From Rhizobium album (GTDB taxonomy: Bacteria; Pseudomonadota; Alphaproteobacteria; Rhizobiales; Rhizobiaceae), in assembly GCF_003122325.1 (NCBI RefSeq), contig NZ_QFBC01000015.1, positions 1-64,000 of the forward strand: a DNA stretch of 64,000 bases, written 5' to 3'. Both the position numbers and the translations under genes were made by a program. Numbering within the stretch: position 1 is the stretch's first letter; each line of letters opens with the position of its first letter. Shown one piece after another: positions 8,786-17,747 of this stretch. Below the pieces are notes generated by a model. It did not search any database. It was not told where the DNA came from and saw nothing but the letters and a program-made list of their open reading frames with translations.

Positions 8786-10537
8786 GTGCCGATCAACGCT
8801 CTTTCAAAAAACAACGACGAATACTTCGAAAGATCCAGTCTCGATGCGATGCTCTCGGCCGCCCACAGCCAGGTTGAAAGTCGTTTTCTCGATGGCGGTG
8901 CGGTTCTACTTTCCATCATGGACGTCATCAACAAGCTGATCGGCTCGCTCGACCGGCTGACCAACACGCTGGACGAGAAGACGACGTCGGAAACGGTCGG
9001 CGGCATCATGAACACGGCGGCCCAGCTGGGCGGTCTTCCGGCGCTGGAGGGGCGGCGACAGAAGAATTTCGCGACGCTGGCGGAAGCGACCGGCAACATG
9101 CACAGCCATGTCGCTGATATGCAGGAAACCATGCGGTACCTGCGGACCTTCGCCATCACCGTCAAGATCACCGGCGCGGGCATTGCCGAGTTTTCCGGCT
9201 TCGCCGAGGAGATCTTGGAGCGCATTCACTCCGGCACGGCGGAAGTCAACAAGTTCGCCGCACAGTTGAAAACGCTTGATGCGCAGCTGCAGCGGGCGCG
9301 GGGTTTTGCCGCGACCATCGTCGCGGAATATGGCGAGACGGTGCCGCGCATCGTCGCCGACCTGAACACCGATGCCGGCAAGATCGGTCTTCACCACAAG
9401 CGGCTGGCGTCGCTGGCGCAGGACGTCTCGAAGCTCGCCCGCGGCGTGCAGACGAAGATCGCCACCGTGCTGTCTGCCCTGCAGGTGGGCGACATCACCC
9501 GCCAGCGGATCGAGCACGTGCAGAGCAGCTTCCAGCTGTTCGAGGAACTGGTCGAGAACGATGCCGACCTGAACCATGACGCCAAGGAGAGGCTGAAGAA
9601 CGTTCTCTACCACATGAATGCGGCGCAGCTGACCGAGATGGTCACGGATTTCCAGCGCGAAAGCCGCAACGTCGTCAAGAACATGTCGAGCTTCGTCGAC
9701 GACACAAGGCAGATCCTGACGCTGCGTGACGCGATGACCCGCGAAAGCGAGGGCGGCGCAGAGAACAACTTCCTGAAAGCGCTGGAAAACAGCGTCGAGG
9801 CCGCATGCTCGCTTGTAGGGCGTGTGAAGGATGCCTCCCACGAGGCCGACGAGGTTGCAGCATCGACCACCGGCACTGCGCAGGACCTGCTTGCCGGCAT
9901 CGCCGTGATCCGCGCCATCAAGACCGATATCCACTACATGGCGCTGAACACCAACCTGCGCTGCTCGCGTCTCGGCGAAGAGGGCAAGCCGATCAACGTC
10001 GTCACCGGGGAACTGCGGGTTTTCGCCAGCAAGCTCGAAGGATCGGCCGATACGGTCGTCGCGCAGCTGAACACGCTGGAGGGCGCCTCGCGCACCCTTT
10101 CCGCCGACGACAAGGGGGGCGCGGATATGATCGACCGGCCGCTGGCCCAGGCGCTTTCGACCATCCGCGACGCCGGAAACACCATGGAGGAAAACCTCGC
10201 CGAACTCGCTCGGGAAGGACAGGAGGTTTTCAACCAGGTGAGCCAGTCGATCCGCAAGCTCGACTTCGAGAGCGAACTCGGCGACGTGCTGACGCAATGC
10301 GCCTCGGAACTGGCCGCCATGGCCGGCTCCGATATCGCCGACATCTCCGATCTGGAAGACAAGGCCGCCGAACTCGGCCAGAAGATCTACCGCACCTACA
10401 CGATGGTGCAGGAACGCAACGTCCACCAGGCCTTCCTGCCGGCGACCGCGGGCAGCGCGGCAGTGGAAGCGGTCGCCGCACCGGCGGCCTCGTCCGGCGA
10501 CGAGGATGAAGATCTCTTCGCCGACGCCCTGTTCTAG
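8786..10537 (+). CDS. Cytosolic chemoreceptor-like protein with a degenerate signalling tip
   Basis: Soluble, almost fully helical protein of 583 residues with no signal peptide or membrane helix. The GTG start at 8786 has GAAGG seven bases upstream. Residues about 340-440 resemble an MCP hairpin tip: IKTDIHYMALNTNLRCSRLG sits where receptors have the [20 protein letters not shown] type of sequence, followed by VVTGELRVFASKLE where receptors have [13 protein letters not shown]. The second half of the tip ([14 protein letters not shown]) is changed, so standard CheA/CheW contacts may be lost. The tail (about 555-583) is Ala-rich and then acidic. It is divergent from the STAS-che operon. Likely an array-associated or atypical receptor; exact role unknown. 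Confidence 0.8.
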   Translation: MPINALSKNNDEYFERSSLDAMLSAAHSQVESRFLDGGAVLLSIMDVINKLIGSLDRLTNTLDEKTTSETVGGIMNTAAQLGGLPALEGRRQKNFATLAEATGNMHSHVADMQETMRYLRTFAITVKITGAGIAEFSGFAEEILERIHSGTAEVNKFAAQLKTLDAQLQRARGFAATIVAEYGETVPRIVADLNTDAGKIGLHHKRLASLAQDVSKLARGVQTKIATVLSALQVGDITRQRIEHVQSSFQLFEELVENDADLNHDAKERLKNVLYHMNAAQLTEMVTDFQRESRNVVKNMSSFVDDTRQILTLRDAMTRESEGGAENNFLKALENSVEAACSLVGRVKDASHEADEVAASTTGTAQDLLAGIAVIRAIKTDIHYMALNTNLRCSRLGEEGKPINVVTGELRVFASKLEGSADTVVAQLNTLEGASRTLSADDKGGADMIDRPLAQALSTIRDAGNTMEENLAELAREGQEVFNQVSQSIRKLDFESELGDVLTQCASELAAMAGSDIADISDLEDKAAELGQKIYRTYTMVQERNVHQAFLPATAGSAAVEAVAAPAASSGDEDEDLFADALF

Positions 10538-10602
10538 GACATTGCCAGCCGAAGCGGGATAGCCTCGGCGTCGGCCAACGCAACAAAAAGAACAGGATAA
10601 AT

Positions 10603-10632
10603 CACTCCCGTGAACCCGCGTTCACGGGAGTG
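10603..10632. terminator. Perfect hairpin between convergent genes
   Basis: A 13-bp perfect inverted repeat (CACTCCCGTGAAC / GTTCACGGGAGTG) with a 4-nt loop sits between the stop of the receptor-like gene (10537) and the stop of the leftward ammonia-lyase gene (10643). The convergent position suggests a bidirectional terminator, although U-runs are short. Confidence 0.8.
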
Positions 10633-10642
10633 TTGCAATTCC

Positions 10643-12190
10643 TCAATCGCAGATCGACGGCAGCGCGAGGCCGGTGCTGCGGGCCAGCGCACCGCTGGTG
10701 ACCAGCCGGGTCGCGGCCGCCATGTCGGGCGCAAAATAGCGGTCCTCCGTCAGCGTCGGCACGTCGGCGCGGATGCGACCGCGGGCCTCTTCCAGCGCCG
10801 GGCTGGAAACCAGCGGCGCGTGGAAATCGCAGCCCTGCGCCGCCGCGAGAACCTCGATGCCGATGACATTGGCGGTGTTTTCCGCCATGGCCGACAAGCG
10901 CCGGGCGCCATGCGCTGCCATCGAGACGTGATCTTCTTGGTTGGCGGATGTCGGGATGGAATCGACGCTGGCCGGATAGGCGCGCTGCTTGTTTTCCGAA
11001 ACCAGTGCGGCGGCCGTTACCTGCGCGATCATGAAACCCGAATTCAGGCCGGGAACCGGCGTGAGGAAGGCCGGCAGGCCGGAGAGCGCCGGATCGACCA
11101 GCATGGCGATGCGCCGCTCTGAAATCGAGCCGATCTCGCAGAGCGCCATGGCGATCATGTCGGCGGCGAAAGCCACCGGCTCGGCATGGAAGTTGCCACC
11201 GGAAATGACCTCGCCGGTGTCGGTGAAGACAAGCGGATTGTCGGAGACGCCGTTGGCTTCGTCGGCAAGCGTGGCGGCCGCCTGGCGCAGAAGATCGAGG
11301 CTTGCGCCCATCACCTGCGGCTGGCAACGCAGGCAATAGGGGTCCTGCACCCGCGTATCGCCGACCAGATGCGACTGGCGGATGGGGGAGCCGGCAATTA
11401 GCCGGCGCAAGGCGTCGGCCACTTCGATCTGGCCGCGATGGCGCCGCAGCGCCTGGATGCGCGGATCGAACGGGCCGTCCGACCCCTTGGCGGCATCGAC
11501 GCTGAGCGCGCCGGCAACCAGGGCTGCCTCGAACACCCGTTCGGCTTCGAAAAGCCCGGCCAGCGCCATGGCTGTCGATACCTGCGTGCCGTTGAGAAGG
11601 GCCAGTCCTTCCTTGGGACCGAGCACGAGCGGCGCGAGGCCCTTGGCCGCCAGCGCTGCCGTCGCATCGGTCCTGGTGCCGGCAACGATGAATTCGCCGA
11701 CGCCCATCATCGCCGCCGTCATATGCGAGAGCGGTGCCAGGTCGCCGGAGGCGCCGACGGAACCCTGCGCCGGGATGACCGGAACCAGATCGTCCTGCAG
11801 GCAGCGCAGCAGATGCTCCAGCGTCTGCCAGCGGACGCCCGATGCGCCCTGGGCGAGGCTCGCTATCTTCAGCGCCATGATCAGCCGCACCACCGGCACC
11901 GGCAGCGGCTCACCCACGCCGGCGGCGTGCGACAGGACGATGTTGCGCTGCAACCGCGCGAGGTCGTCATCGGCGATGCGGACGCTGGCCAGTTTGCCGA
12001 AGCCGGTGTTGATGCCGTAGACCGGTTCGCCCTTGGCGATGATCTCGTCGATCACCCGTGCGGCGGTCTCGACCTTCGACCGCGCCGCCGGGTCCAGCGT
12101 CACGGTGGCGCCGAAATAGATGTCGCGCCAGGCGGCAAGCGGCACGTTGCCCGGGTTGATCTGGTATGCCCGTTCGTCTTTCGCTGTCAT
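10643..12190 (-). CDS. hutH: Histidine ammonia-lyase (HAL/HutH family)
   Basis: Deaminates L-histidine to urocanate in the cytoplasm. The 515-residue product carries the self-processing MIO triad Ala147-Ser148-Gly149 in [14 protein letters not shown], the catalytic Tyr in VYGINTGFG (about 58), the SH pair in [11 protein letters not shown] (Ser87-His88) that favours histidine over tyrosine/phenylalanine, and the [13 protein letters not shown] block. Length is normal for HutH. The ATG at 12188-12190 fits the conserved N-terminus; the frame stays open far upstream but that part has no coding character. No hutU, hutI or hutF lies in the window, so this may be a second copy tied to the neighbouring transporter and dehydrogenases. 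A TGTATATACA site lies about 80 bp upstream. Confidence 0.93.
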   Translation of the reverse strand: MTAKDERAYQINPGNVPLAAWRDIYFGATVTLDPAARSKVETAARVIDEIIAKGEPVYGINTGFGKLASVRIADDDLARLQRNIVLSHAAGVGEPLPVPVVRLIMALKIASLAQGASGVRWQTLEHLLRCLQDDLVPVIPAQGSVGASGDLAPLSHMTAAMMGVGEFIVAGTRTDATAALAAKGLAPLVLGPKEGLALLNGTQVSTAMALAGLFEAERVFEAALVAGALSVDAAKGSDGPFDPRIQALRRHRGQIEVADALRRLIAGSPIRQSHLVGDTRVQDPYCLRCQPQVMGASLDLLRQAAATLADEANGVSDNPLVFTDTGEVISGGNFHAEPVAFAADMIAMALCEIGSISERRIAMLVDPALSGLPAFLTPVPGLNSGFMIAQVTAAALVSENKQRAYPASVDSIPTSANQEDHVSMAAHGARRLSAMAENTANVIGIEVLAAAQGCDFHAPLVSSPALEEARGRIRADVPTLTEDRYFAPDMAAATRLVTSGALARSTGLALPSICD

Positions 12191-12268
12191 TGCTCGCTCC
12201 TCTCCCGTGCGCGGGCCGACCGTCGTCGGCGCGCGCGAAACCGGCTGAAAACTCCTCTTGTATGAATA

Positions 12269-12278
12269 TGTATATACA
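12269..12278. promoter_or_regulatory. Putative HutC-type operator upstream of hutH
   Basis: TGTATATACA, a perfect 10-bp palindrome matching the TGTA-N2-TACA form known for HutC repressors. It is nested in a wider TTGTAT-N10-ATACAA arrangement (12258-12279). It lies 79-88 bp before the hutH start in the divergent hutH/SDR region, which otherwise shows no gene. A HutC-like regulator gene is at 20098. Confidence 0.6.
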
Positions 12279-12355
12279 ACTTGGCTTGCCGCGCAAGCGG
12301 GGTGAAAATGGCCGGGGTGGCGTTCACCGTTAACTGTTCGAAAACGGTATAGGGC

Positions 12356-12365
12356 TGTATAGACA
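12356..12365. promoter_or_regulatory. Putative HutC-type operator upstream of the SDR gene
   Basis: TGTATAGACA, one mismatch from TGTATATACA, 87-96 bp before the start of the SDR gene. Its value rests on the two similar sites at 12269 and 13284. Confidence 0.45.
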
Positions 12366-12451
12366 TCGGCGCATTTTCGCTGTTGAATTTTGCCGCATCT
12401 TTCCTGTCGCGCCGTTTCTAGCGAGCGCCGATGTCTCCGGAGTATCCTGCC

Positions 12452-13225
12452 ATGTCCGTTGCCCAGCTTTTCGATCTTCGCGGCCGTAAGGCCCTTGTCA
12501 CCGGGGCAAGTCGCGGCATTGGCCAGGCGATCGCCATTGCGCTTGCCGATGCCGGTGCCGACGTGGCGATTACCGCCCGCGATGGCGCAAGCCTGACGGA
12601 GACGAGTGCGGCGATCACCGCAAAGGGGCGCGAGGCGGTGCCGCTGTCGCTGGATGTGCGCGATGTCGAACGCTGCCGTGCAGGGGTGGCCGAGGCGGCG
12701 GCGCTGCTCGGCGGGCTGGATGTGCTGGTCAACAATGCCGGCTACGAAGAGATCTGCCCGTCGCTGGATGTGGAAGAGGCGCTCTGGGACAAGATCGTCT
12801 CGACCAACCTCAAGGGAGCGTTCTTCTGCGCCCAGGCGGCGGCGCGGCACATGCAGGCGGGCGGCAAGGGCGGTTCCATCGTCAACCTGTGTTCGCTCAC
12901 ATCCTATGTCGGCGTTCCGACGGCGGCGCCTTACGGCTCGTCGAAATCCGGCCTGATGGGCATGACGCATGCGCTTGCTGCCGAGTGGGCGGCACTCGGT
13001 ATCCGCGTCAACGCCATTGCGCCCGGCTATTTCCGCACGGCGATGACGGATGTGTTTTACGAAAACCAGGATTGGCAGGCGGCCATGCTGGCCAAGATCC
13101 CGATGCGTCGCTTCGGCGGCATGGGCGATGTCGGCGGCGCGGTCATCTTCCTGGCGAGCGATGCGTCTGCCTATGTCACCGGGCACTGCATTCCTGTTGA
13201 CGGCGGTTATCTGGCCTCGATCTGA
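12452..13225 (+). CDS. Short-chain dehydrogenase/reductase
   Basis: NAD(P)-dependent oxidoreductase of the classical SDR family, 257 residues. Visible motifs: cofactor loop TGASRGIG at 17-24, NNAG at 94-97, catalytic Ser about 148, and Tyr161/Lys165 in YGSSK, followed by the usual PG segment and GGYLASI end. I chose the ATG at 12452 because GGAG lies nine bases upstream; an ATG at 12431 would add seven residues. Substrate is unknown. Together with the histidinol-dehydrogenase-like and zinc-dehydrogenase genes downstream it makes a set resembling hpsO-hpsN-hpsP of dihydroxypropanesulfonate degradation, but oxidation of another alcohol in a histidine-related route is equally open. Confidence 0.9.
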   Translation: MSVAQLFDLRGRKALVTGASRGIGQAIAIALADAGADVAITARDGASLTETSAAITAKGREAVPLSLDVRDVERCRAGVAEAAALLGGLDVLVNNAGYEEICPSLDVEEALWDKIVSTNLKGAFFCAQAAARHMQAGGKGGSIVNLCSLTSYVGVPTAAPYGSSKSGLMGMTHALAAEWAALGIRVNAIAPGYFRTAMTDVFYENQDWQAAMLAKIPMRRFGGMGDVGGAVIFLASDASAYVTGHCIPVDGGYLASI

Positions 13226-13239
13226 ACGGCCGAAAATGC

Positions 13240-13257
13240 TTTTGCTGCGAAGCAAAA
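13240..13257 (+). terminator. Weak hairpin after the SDR gene
   Basis: TTTTGCT / AGCAAAA stem of 7 bp with GCGA loop, 15 bp past the SDR stop and before the operator at 13284. It has no following U-run. It could attenuate read-through into the transporter genes. Confidence 0.35.
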
Positions 13258-13283
13258 AGGATTGGCAGTCGCCTGTCTATGGC

Positions 13284-13293
13284 TGTATATACC
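13284..13293. promoter_or_regulatory. Putative HutC-type operator before the ABC transporter operon
   Basis: TGTATATACC, one mismatch from the TGTATATACA palindrome at 12269, 50-59 bp before the ABC ATPase start. This is a fitting place for repression of the transport operon. Confidence 0.5.
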
Positions 13294-13342
13294 AATGAAA
13301 GACGCCGACCTGCCGGGGTTGGGCCGTCGAAGGGGAACGAAG

Positions 13343-14491
13343 ATGCCGGATGCCGCCAATGCCGCGACCGCCCGCGATGGGCGAGGCGAAGCGCCGATTG
13401 CCGTTTCGGTGCGCCATGTCAACATGGTGTATAACGGCCAGCACGCCGTGAAGGACGCCAGTTTCGATCTTCCGAAGGGCAATTTCCTCACCATCCTCGG
13501 CCCTTCCGGTTCCGGCAAGACGACTCTTCTGCGGATGATCGCCGGCTTTGGTGCGCCGACCAGCGGCAATATCGTCATCAATGGCCGCGCCGTCGGCGCC
13601 GTGCCGCCACACCGCCGCTCCATTGGCATGGTGTTCCAGAAGCTCGCCCTGTTTCCGCACATGACCGCGGCTGAGAACGTTGCCTTTCCCTTGAAGATGC
13701 GCCGGCGCGATGCGCGCACCATTCCCGACAAGGTCGAACGGTATCTCAACCTCGTGCGCCTCGGCGGGCTGGGCGACCGGCGCATCCACCAGCTCTCCGG
13801 CGGCCAGCAGCAGCGTGTGGCGATCGCCCGCGCTCTGGTGTTCGAGCCGGATCTGCTGCTGCTCGACGAACCGCTCGCCGCGCTCGACCGCAAGCTGCGC
13901 GAAGAAATGCAGTTGGAATTCCGCCGCATCCAGCGCGAACTCGGCGTCACCACCATCAATGTCACCCACGACCAGCGCGAGGCGCTTGTCGTCTCCGACG
14001 AGATTATCGTCATGGACAAGGGTGAAATCCAGCAGAAGGCGCAGCCGACCGAGACCTATCGCCAGCCCAACAATCCCTTTGTTGCCAATTTCATCGGCGT
14101 CACGAATTTCCTGCAGGGCAAGGCGCTTTCTTTCGAAGCCGAGGGCGAAGTGCGGTTCCTGCATGGCGATGTCGTGCTGCGCGGACGGGCCGGTTCTGCC
14201 GCCGCGTCGCTCGGCAACGGTCGCGAGGTCAGGGGGGCGCTTCGTGCCGAACAGATCCGCATCGCAGCCGAGGAAGCGGCGCTGACGGGGCTCGATACCG
14301 TCGTCTCCGGCGAAGTCGAAGATGCGATCTTCGAGGGTGAACGGGTGGTCTACGAGATCAGCGTGCCGGCGCTCGACGGCGCCATCCTGCGCGTCTTCGA
14401 TCACGATGTCGTCGGCCACACGCAGTTCGAAGCCGGACGTAGGGTGTTTCTCGGCTGGACTGTCAAGGATGTGCTCGTTTTTGCCGGTTAG
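13343..14491 (+). CDS. ABC transporter ATP-binding protein, polyamine/PotA type
   Basis: Cytoplasmic ATPase that powers the importer formed with the three following genes, 382 residues. Walker A is GPSGSGKTT, signature LSGGQQQRVAIARAL, Walker B LLLLDEPLAALD, H-loop NVTHDQREA; a C-terminal TOBE-type regulatory domain fills about 270-382. The ATG at 13343 has AGGGGA seven bases upstream. Earlier in-frame starts at 13262 and 13295 overlap or abut the operator-like site and add an atypical leader. Substrate class (polyamine, imidazole compound or other small charged molecule) is inferred from the binding-protein type and not shown. Confidence 0.93.
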   Translation: MPDAANAATARDGRGEAPIAVSVRHVNMVYNGQHAVKDASFDLPKGNFLTILGPSGSGKTTLLRMIAGFGAPTSGNIVINGRAVGAVPPHRRSIGMVFQKLALFPHMTAAENVAFPLKMRRRDARTIPDKVERYLNLVRLGGLGDRRIHQLSGGQQQRVAIARALVFEPDLLLLDEPLAALDRKLREEMQLEFRRIQRELGVTTINVTHDQREALVVSDEIIVMDKGEIQQKAQPTETYRQPNNPFVANFIGVTNFLQGKALSFEAEGEVRFLHGDVVLRGRAGSAAASLGNGREVRGALRAEQIRIAAEEAALTGLDTVVSGEVEDAIFEGERVVYEISVPALDGAILRVFDHDVVGHTQFEAGRRVFLGWTVKDVLVFAG

Positions 14492-14539
14492 AGCAAATTC
14501 CAGCAAAAGTGCGCAAGCGGTTTTGCGTCCGGAATTGCG
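14492..14539. repeat. Dispersed rhizobial palindromic repeat
   Basis: Imperfect palindrome with arms GCAAATTCC / GGAATTGC and inner CAAAA / TTTTG directly after the ATPase stop and before the binding-protein gene. I recognise this sequence type as a common intergenic repeat in rhizobial genomes (from memory, not searched). It may act as an mRNA hairpin between genes of one operon. Confidence 0.55.
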
Positions 14540-14598
14540 TCGAAGCAGGCAAGGCGGGAAGAAGTGAAGCAAGAACCATAACCAGAGGAGCTTAGGAT

Positions 14599-15714
14599 AT
14601 GAACGGACCGAAATTCCCCTTGAACGACCTGACCCGCCGCCGCCTGCTGCAGGGCGCTGCCGCGCTCGGCGGCGCTGCCGGCCTGTCGACGCTCGGCGTG
14701 TCGCGCGCCTTCGCGCAGGAGCCGGAAAAGCCGGCGGAACTCATCGTCCGCGCCTGGGGCGGCAGCTGGGTCGATAGCCTGAAGGCCGGTGTTTCCGATC
14801 CCTTCACCAAGGCGACCGGTATCGCCATCCGCCACGACCTGACGGAAGACAACGAGATCCAGCCGAAGGTCTGGGCCGCCGTGGCGCAGAAGCGCGTTCC
14901 GCCGATCCATATCAACTGGGATACGACCACCAACGCCACCAAGTCGGCGCTGCGCGGCGTGACGGAAGACCTGTCCGACCTGCCGAACCTGAAGAACACC
15001 ACCGACCTTTCCAAGCCGGTGGGTCTCGACGGTTATCCGATCGTCAACACCTACGGCTATGTCTACGTTCTCGCCTATCGTCCGGAAGCCTTCCCGAACG
15101 GTGCGCCGAAGTCCTGGAAGGATCTGCTTGATCCGAAGTTCAAGGGCCGCATCGCGCTTTACAACGACGGCATCGGCTTCCATTTCCCGGCACAGGTCGC
15201 CGGCGGCGGCAAGCTGGAAGACATTCCGGGCAACATGCAGCCGGCCTGGGATTTCGTCGCCAAGATGAAGGAACAGTCGCCGCTGCTCGGTGAAGATCCT
15301 GACTTCACCACCTGGTTCCAGAAGGGCGAGATCGACGCCGCCTGCACCATCTCCACCAATGCCCGCGAAGCCCGCAAGGCCGGCCTCGACATCAAGTGGG
15401 TGGTGCCGGAAGAAGGCGCGAAATACGATACCGACGGCCTGTGGATCCCCAAGGGCCTGCCGGAGAACGAACTGTACTGGGCCAAGCAGTACATCGACTT
15501 CGCTATCTCCAAGGATGCCCAGCAGGTCTGGCTCGACGGCCTTGGTCTTCCGGGCGTCGTCCCCGGCCTGACGCCGCCGGCAGACCTCGTCGGCGACCCG
15601 TCCTACCCGACCACGGAAGAGGAGTTCAAGCACCTCATCCGCATCTCGGCCAAGGTGCAGGTCGAAAACGAGAGCGAGTGGTTCTCGAAGTTCAAGGCGA
15701 TCATGCAGGGATGA
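14599..15714 (+). CDS. Periplasmic substrate-binding protein, PotD/PotF-like, Tat signal
   Basis: Periplasmic solute receptor for the adjacent ABC importer, 371 residues. The N-terminus has a twin-arginine signal (LTRRRLLQGAAALGG) and a cleavage-like SRAFAQE near residue 37, so the protein is probably exported folded. The body fits the spermidine/putrescine-binding family: RAWGGSWVDSLKAGV near the start, then the PKSWKDLLDPKFKGRIAL hinge block. A ribosome site GAGGAGC lies before the ATG. It is followed by a hairpin with TTTT at 15724-15760, a usual way to make more binding protein than permease. Ligand unknown. Confidence 0.92.
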   Translation: MNGPKFPLNDLTRRRLLQGAAALGGAAGLSTLGVSRAFAQEPEKPAELIVRAWGGSWVDSLKAGVSDPFTKATGIAIRHDLTEDNEIQPKVWAAVAQKRVPPIHINWDTTTNATKSALRGVTEDLSDLPNLKNTTDLSKPVGLDGYPIVNTYGYVYVLAYRPEAFPNGAPKSWKDLLDPKFKGRIALYNDGIGFHFPAQVAGGGKLEDIPGNMQPAWDFVAKMKEQSPLLGEDPDFTTWFQKGEIDAACTISTNAREARKAGLDIKWVVPEEGAKYDTDGLWIPKGLPENELYWAKQYIDFAISKDAQQVWLDGLGLPGVVPGLTPPADLVGDPSYPTTEEEFKHLIRISAKVQVENESEWFSKFKAIMQG

Positions 15715-15723
15715 TGTGACCGA

Positions 15724-15760
15724 TGCCGGCAAGCTGCTTCCTCTGCCTGCCGGCAATTTT
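15724..15760 (+). terminator. Attenuating hairpin after the binding-protein gene
   Basis: TGCCGGCA arms (15724-15731 and 15748-15755) followed by AATTTT. It lies 10 bp past the stop of the binding-protein gene and before the permease genes, as expected for differential expression within an ABC operon. Confidence 0.55.
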
Positions 15761-15791
15761 CCTGCTTGCAGCAGGAATTGAATAGGAAATG

Positions 15792-15935
15792 AAAAGGGGC
15801 TGCTTGCCCCTTCTCCCCTCGGGGGGAAGGTCGCGGCAGCGGGATGAGGGGGCGCCACAGGGAAAAGTCCTGCCGTGTGCCGCCCCTCATCCGACCCTTC
15901 GGGCCACCTTCTCCCCGCTGGGGAGAAGGGGAGCC
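15792..15935. repeat. RIME-like intergenic mosaic element 1
   Basis: Two large GC-rich inverted blocks of the CCTTCTCCCC...GGGGAGAAGG type enclose a GATGAGGGGGCGCC / GCCGCCCCTCATCC pair. The overall design matches Rhizobium-specific intergenic mosaic elements. A related element lies at 42581-42726. It sits inside the transporter operon between binding-protein and permease genes. No gene is in the 246-bp gap 15715-15960. Confidence 0.75.
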
Positions 15936-15960
15936 CTATGACCGCAACAAAGGACCACGC

Positions 15961-16905
15961 ATGAAAGCGGCCCGCACAGCCTATCCGATCCGATGGCGCG
16001 TCATGGATGCGCTGGAAGCCGTGGCCGGGATTCTGTGGCCGCGGTTTTTCCGGGCCGGCACGCCCTATCTGATGCTGGCGCCGGCGATCCTGCTTGTCGG
16101 GCTGCTGGTGCTCGGCCTCTGGCAGATGGCGGATGCGAGTTTCCGCACCCTCGACACCAACACCTTCCTGCTGTCGGAAGACTATTCGCTCGCCAACTAC
16201 AAGCGGGCGGTGACCGAGAGCCTGTTCATCACCGTCGCCGGCCGCAGCCTGGTCGGTTCGATCATCGTCACCGTGCTGACGCTGGTCATCTCCTTCCCCT
16301 ATGCCTATGTCATGGTGCGAACGCCCTCGGCGACCTTGCGCAAATTCCTGCTGATCGCACTGTTCCTGCCGTTCTTCATCGGCCAGGTGGTGCGCGCTTA
16401 TGGCTGGCTGATCATTCTCGGCAACCAGGGTATGGTCAACGAAGCTTTCGGGCTGATCGGCATTGCGCCGATGCGGCTTCTCTACAATTATCCGGCCGTC
16501 CTCTTCGGCCTCGTGCAATATATGATGCCGTTTGCCGTATTGATGCTGGCGCCGGCGCTGACCGCCATTCCCGAAGAGATCGAAGCGGCCGCCGGCTCGC
16601 TCGGCGCCGATTGGGTGCGAACCTTCCGCCACGTCGTGCTGCCGATGGCCCGGCCCGGTTTCGTCGGTGCCGGCCTGGTGGTGCTGACGCTGTCGCTCAC
16701 CGATTTCGCCATCCCCGCCATGCTTGGCGGCGGCAGCCAGGATTTTATCGCCAACGCCATCTACGACCAGTTCTTCCGAACCTCCGACCAGGGGTTGGGC
16801 GCGACGCTGGCGCTGCTGCTGGTCGCGGTCGGTTCGCTGCTGGTCGGCCTGGTCTTCACCCTGTTCGGTGCCGGCACCCTGGCGATGGGGAGGGTGAAGG
16901 CATGA
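15961..16905 (+). CDS. ABC transporter permease, PotB-like
   Basis: Inner-membrane permease, 314 residues, about six membrane helices, with the EAA loop EEIEAAAGSLGADWVRTFRH near 220-240 that contacts the ATPase. The ATG at 15961 lies just past the mosaic repeat; upstream in-frame sequence is repeat DNA and not coding. The stop overlaps the next permease start by 4 nt, so the two permeases are made as a coupled pair. It belongs to the PotB side of polyamine-type importers; substrate unknown. Confidence 0.92.
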   Translation: MKAARTAYPIRWRVMDALEAVAGILWPRFFRAGTPYLMLAPAILLVGLLVLGLWQMADASFRTLDTNTFLLSEDYSLANYKRAVTESLFITVAGRSLVGSIIVTVLTLVISFPYAYVMVRTPSATLRKFLLIALFLPFFIGQVVRAYGWLIILGNQGMVNEAFGLIGIAPMRLLYNYPAVLFGLVQYMMPFAVLMLAPALTAIPEEIEAAAGSLGADWVRTFRHVVLPMARPGFVGAGLVVLTLSLTDFAIPAMLGGGSQDFIANAIYDQFFRTSDQGLGATLALLLVAVGSLLVGLVFTLFGAGTLAMGRVKA

Positions 16906-17702
16906 GCGGCAATCGCGGCAAGACGATCGTTCTCTGGATTTTCGTGATTTTCGGGCTGGTGATGCTGTCTGCCCCGACGCTCGTGGTGCTCGGCGCCTCG
17001 TTTACGTCAGGCAACATCATCACCTTCCCGCCGGACGGCTTTTCGCTGAAATGGTACGCCAAGATCGCCGGCGCCAGTGATCTGCGCGGCGCCTTCCTGC
17101 GCTCGCTGGTCGTTGCATCCATTTGCACCGTCATCGCCGTGCCGGCCGGCACGCTTGCCGGCATCGCGCTGTCGAAATATGCGGTGCGCATGGAAAAGAC
17201 CATCCAGGTCTACCTGCTGCTGCCGTTCACCATCCCGCTGATCGGCTCGGGCATTGGCTTGATGCTGGTGCTCGGCAATGCCGGCATGCTCGGCCAGCTC
17301 TGGCCGGTGGGGCTTGCCTGCTGCGTCATCAACCTGCCTTTCATGATCTGGGCGGTGACGGCAAGCGCCAGCGGGCTCGATCCCGACCTCGAACTCGCCG
17401 CCGCCAATCTCGGCGCGCCGCCGCTGCAGACCTTCCTGCATGTGACGCTGCCGGCCGTGACGCCCGGCATCATCACCGGCGCGTTGCTGATGTTCATCCT
17501 GGCGCTCAACGAATTCCTCGTCAGCCTGCTGCTCGTCGATGCCCGCATCGTCACGCTGCCGGTGCAGATCTACAATTCCATCCGCTCGATCATCACGCCG
17601 GATCTGGCGGCGATCTCGGTGGTCTTCATCGCTTGTGCGGCGGCCGCCATCTTCCTGCTCGACCGGCTGGTCGGGCTCGACATCTTCCTCAAATCGAAAT
17701 GA
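16902..17702 (+). CDS. ABC transporter permease, PotC-like
   Basis: Second inner-membrane permease of the importer, 266 residues. It has about six membrane helices, with the EAA-type loop LELAAANLGAPPLQTFLHV and C-terminal LDRLVGLDIFLKSK. The ATG at 16902 overlaps the upstream stop (ATGA). It is 45 bp from the following histidinol-dehydrogenase-like gene, consistent with one transcript of transport and catabolic genes. Confidence 0.92.
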   Translation: MSGNRGKTIVLWIFVIFGLVMLSAPTLVVLGASFTSGNIITFPPDGFSLKWYAKIAGASDLRGAFLRSLVVASICTVIAVPAGTLAGIALSKYAVRMEKTIQVYLLLPFTIPLIGSGIGLMLVLGNAGMLGQLWPVGLACCVINLPFMIWAVTASASGLDPDLELAAANLGAPPLQTFLHVTLPAVTPGIITGALLMFILALNEFLVSLLLVDARIVTLPVQIYNSIRSIITPDLAAISVVFIACAAAAIFLLDRLVGLDIFLKSK

Positions 17703-17747
17703 TCCCGTGCCGGGCATCCCGGACCCGGCCGGCAAAGGACCCATCCC

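Noticed and set aside
12191-13255. Leftward open frame extending hutH by about 355 codons
   Set aside because: It runs antisense through the SDR gene, has low-complexity Arg/His-rich content, and HutH starts at 12190 with normal length.
15844-15960. N-terminal extension of the PotB-like permease from an upstream ATG
   Set aside because: The extension translates the RIME-like repeat; the ATG at 15961 gives a normal permease start.
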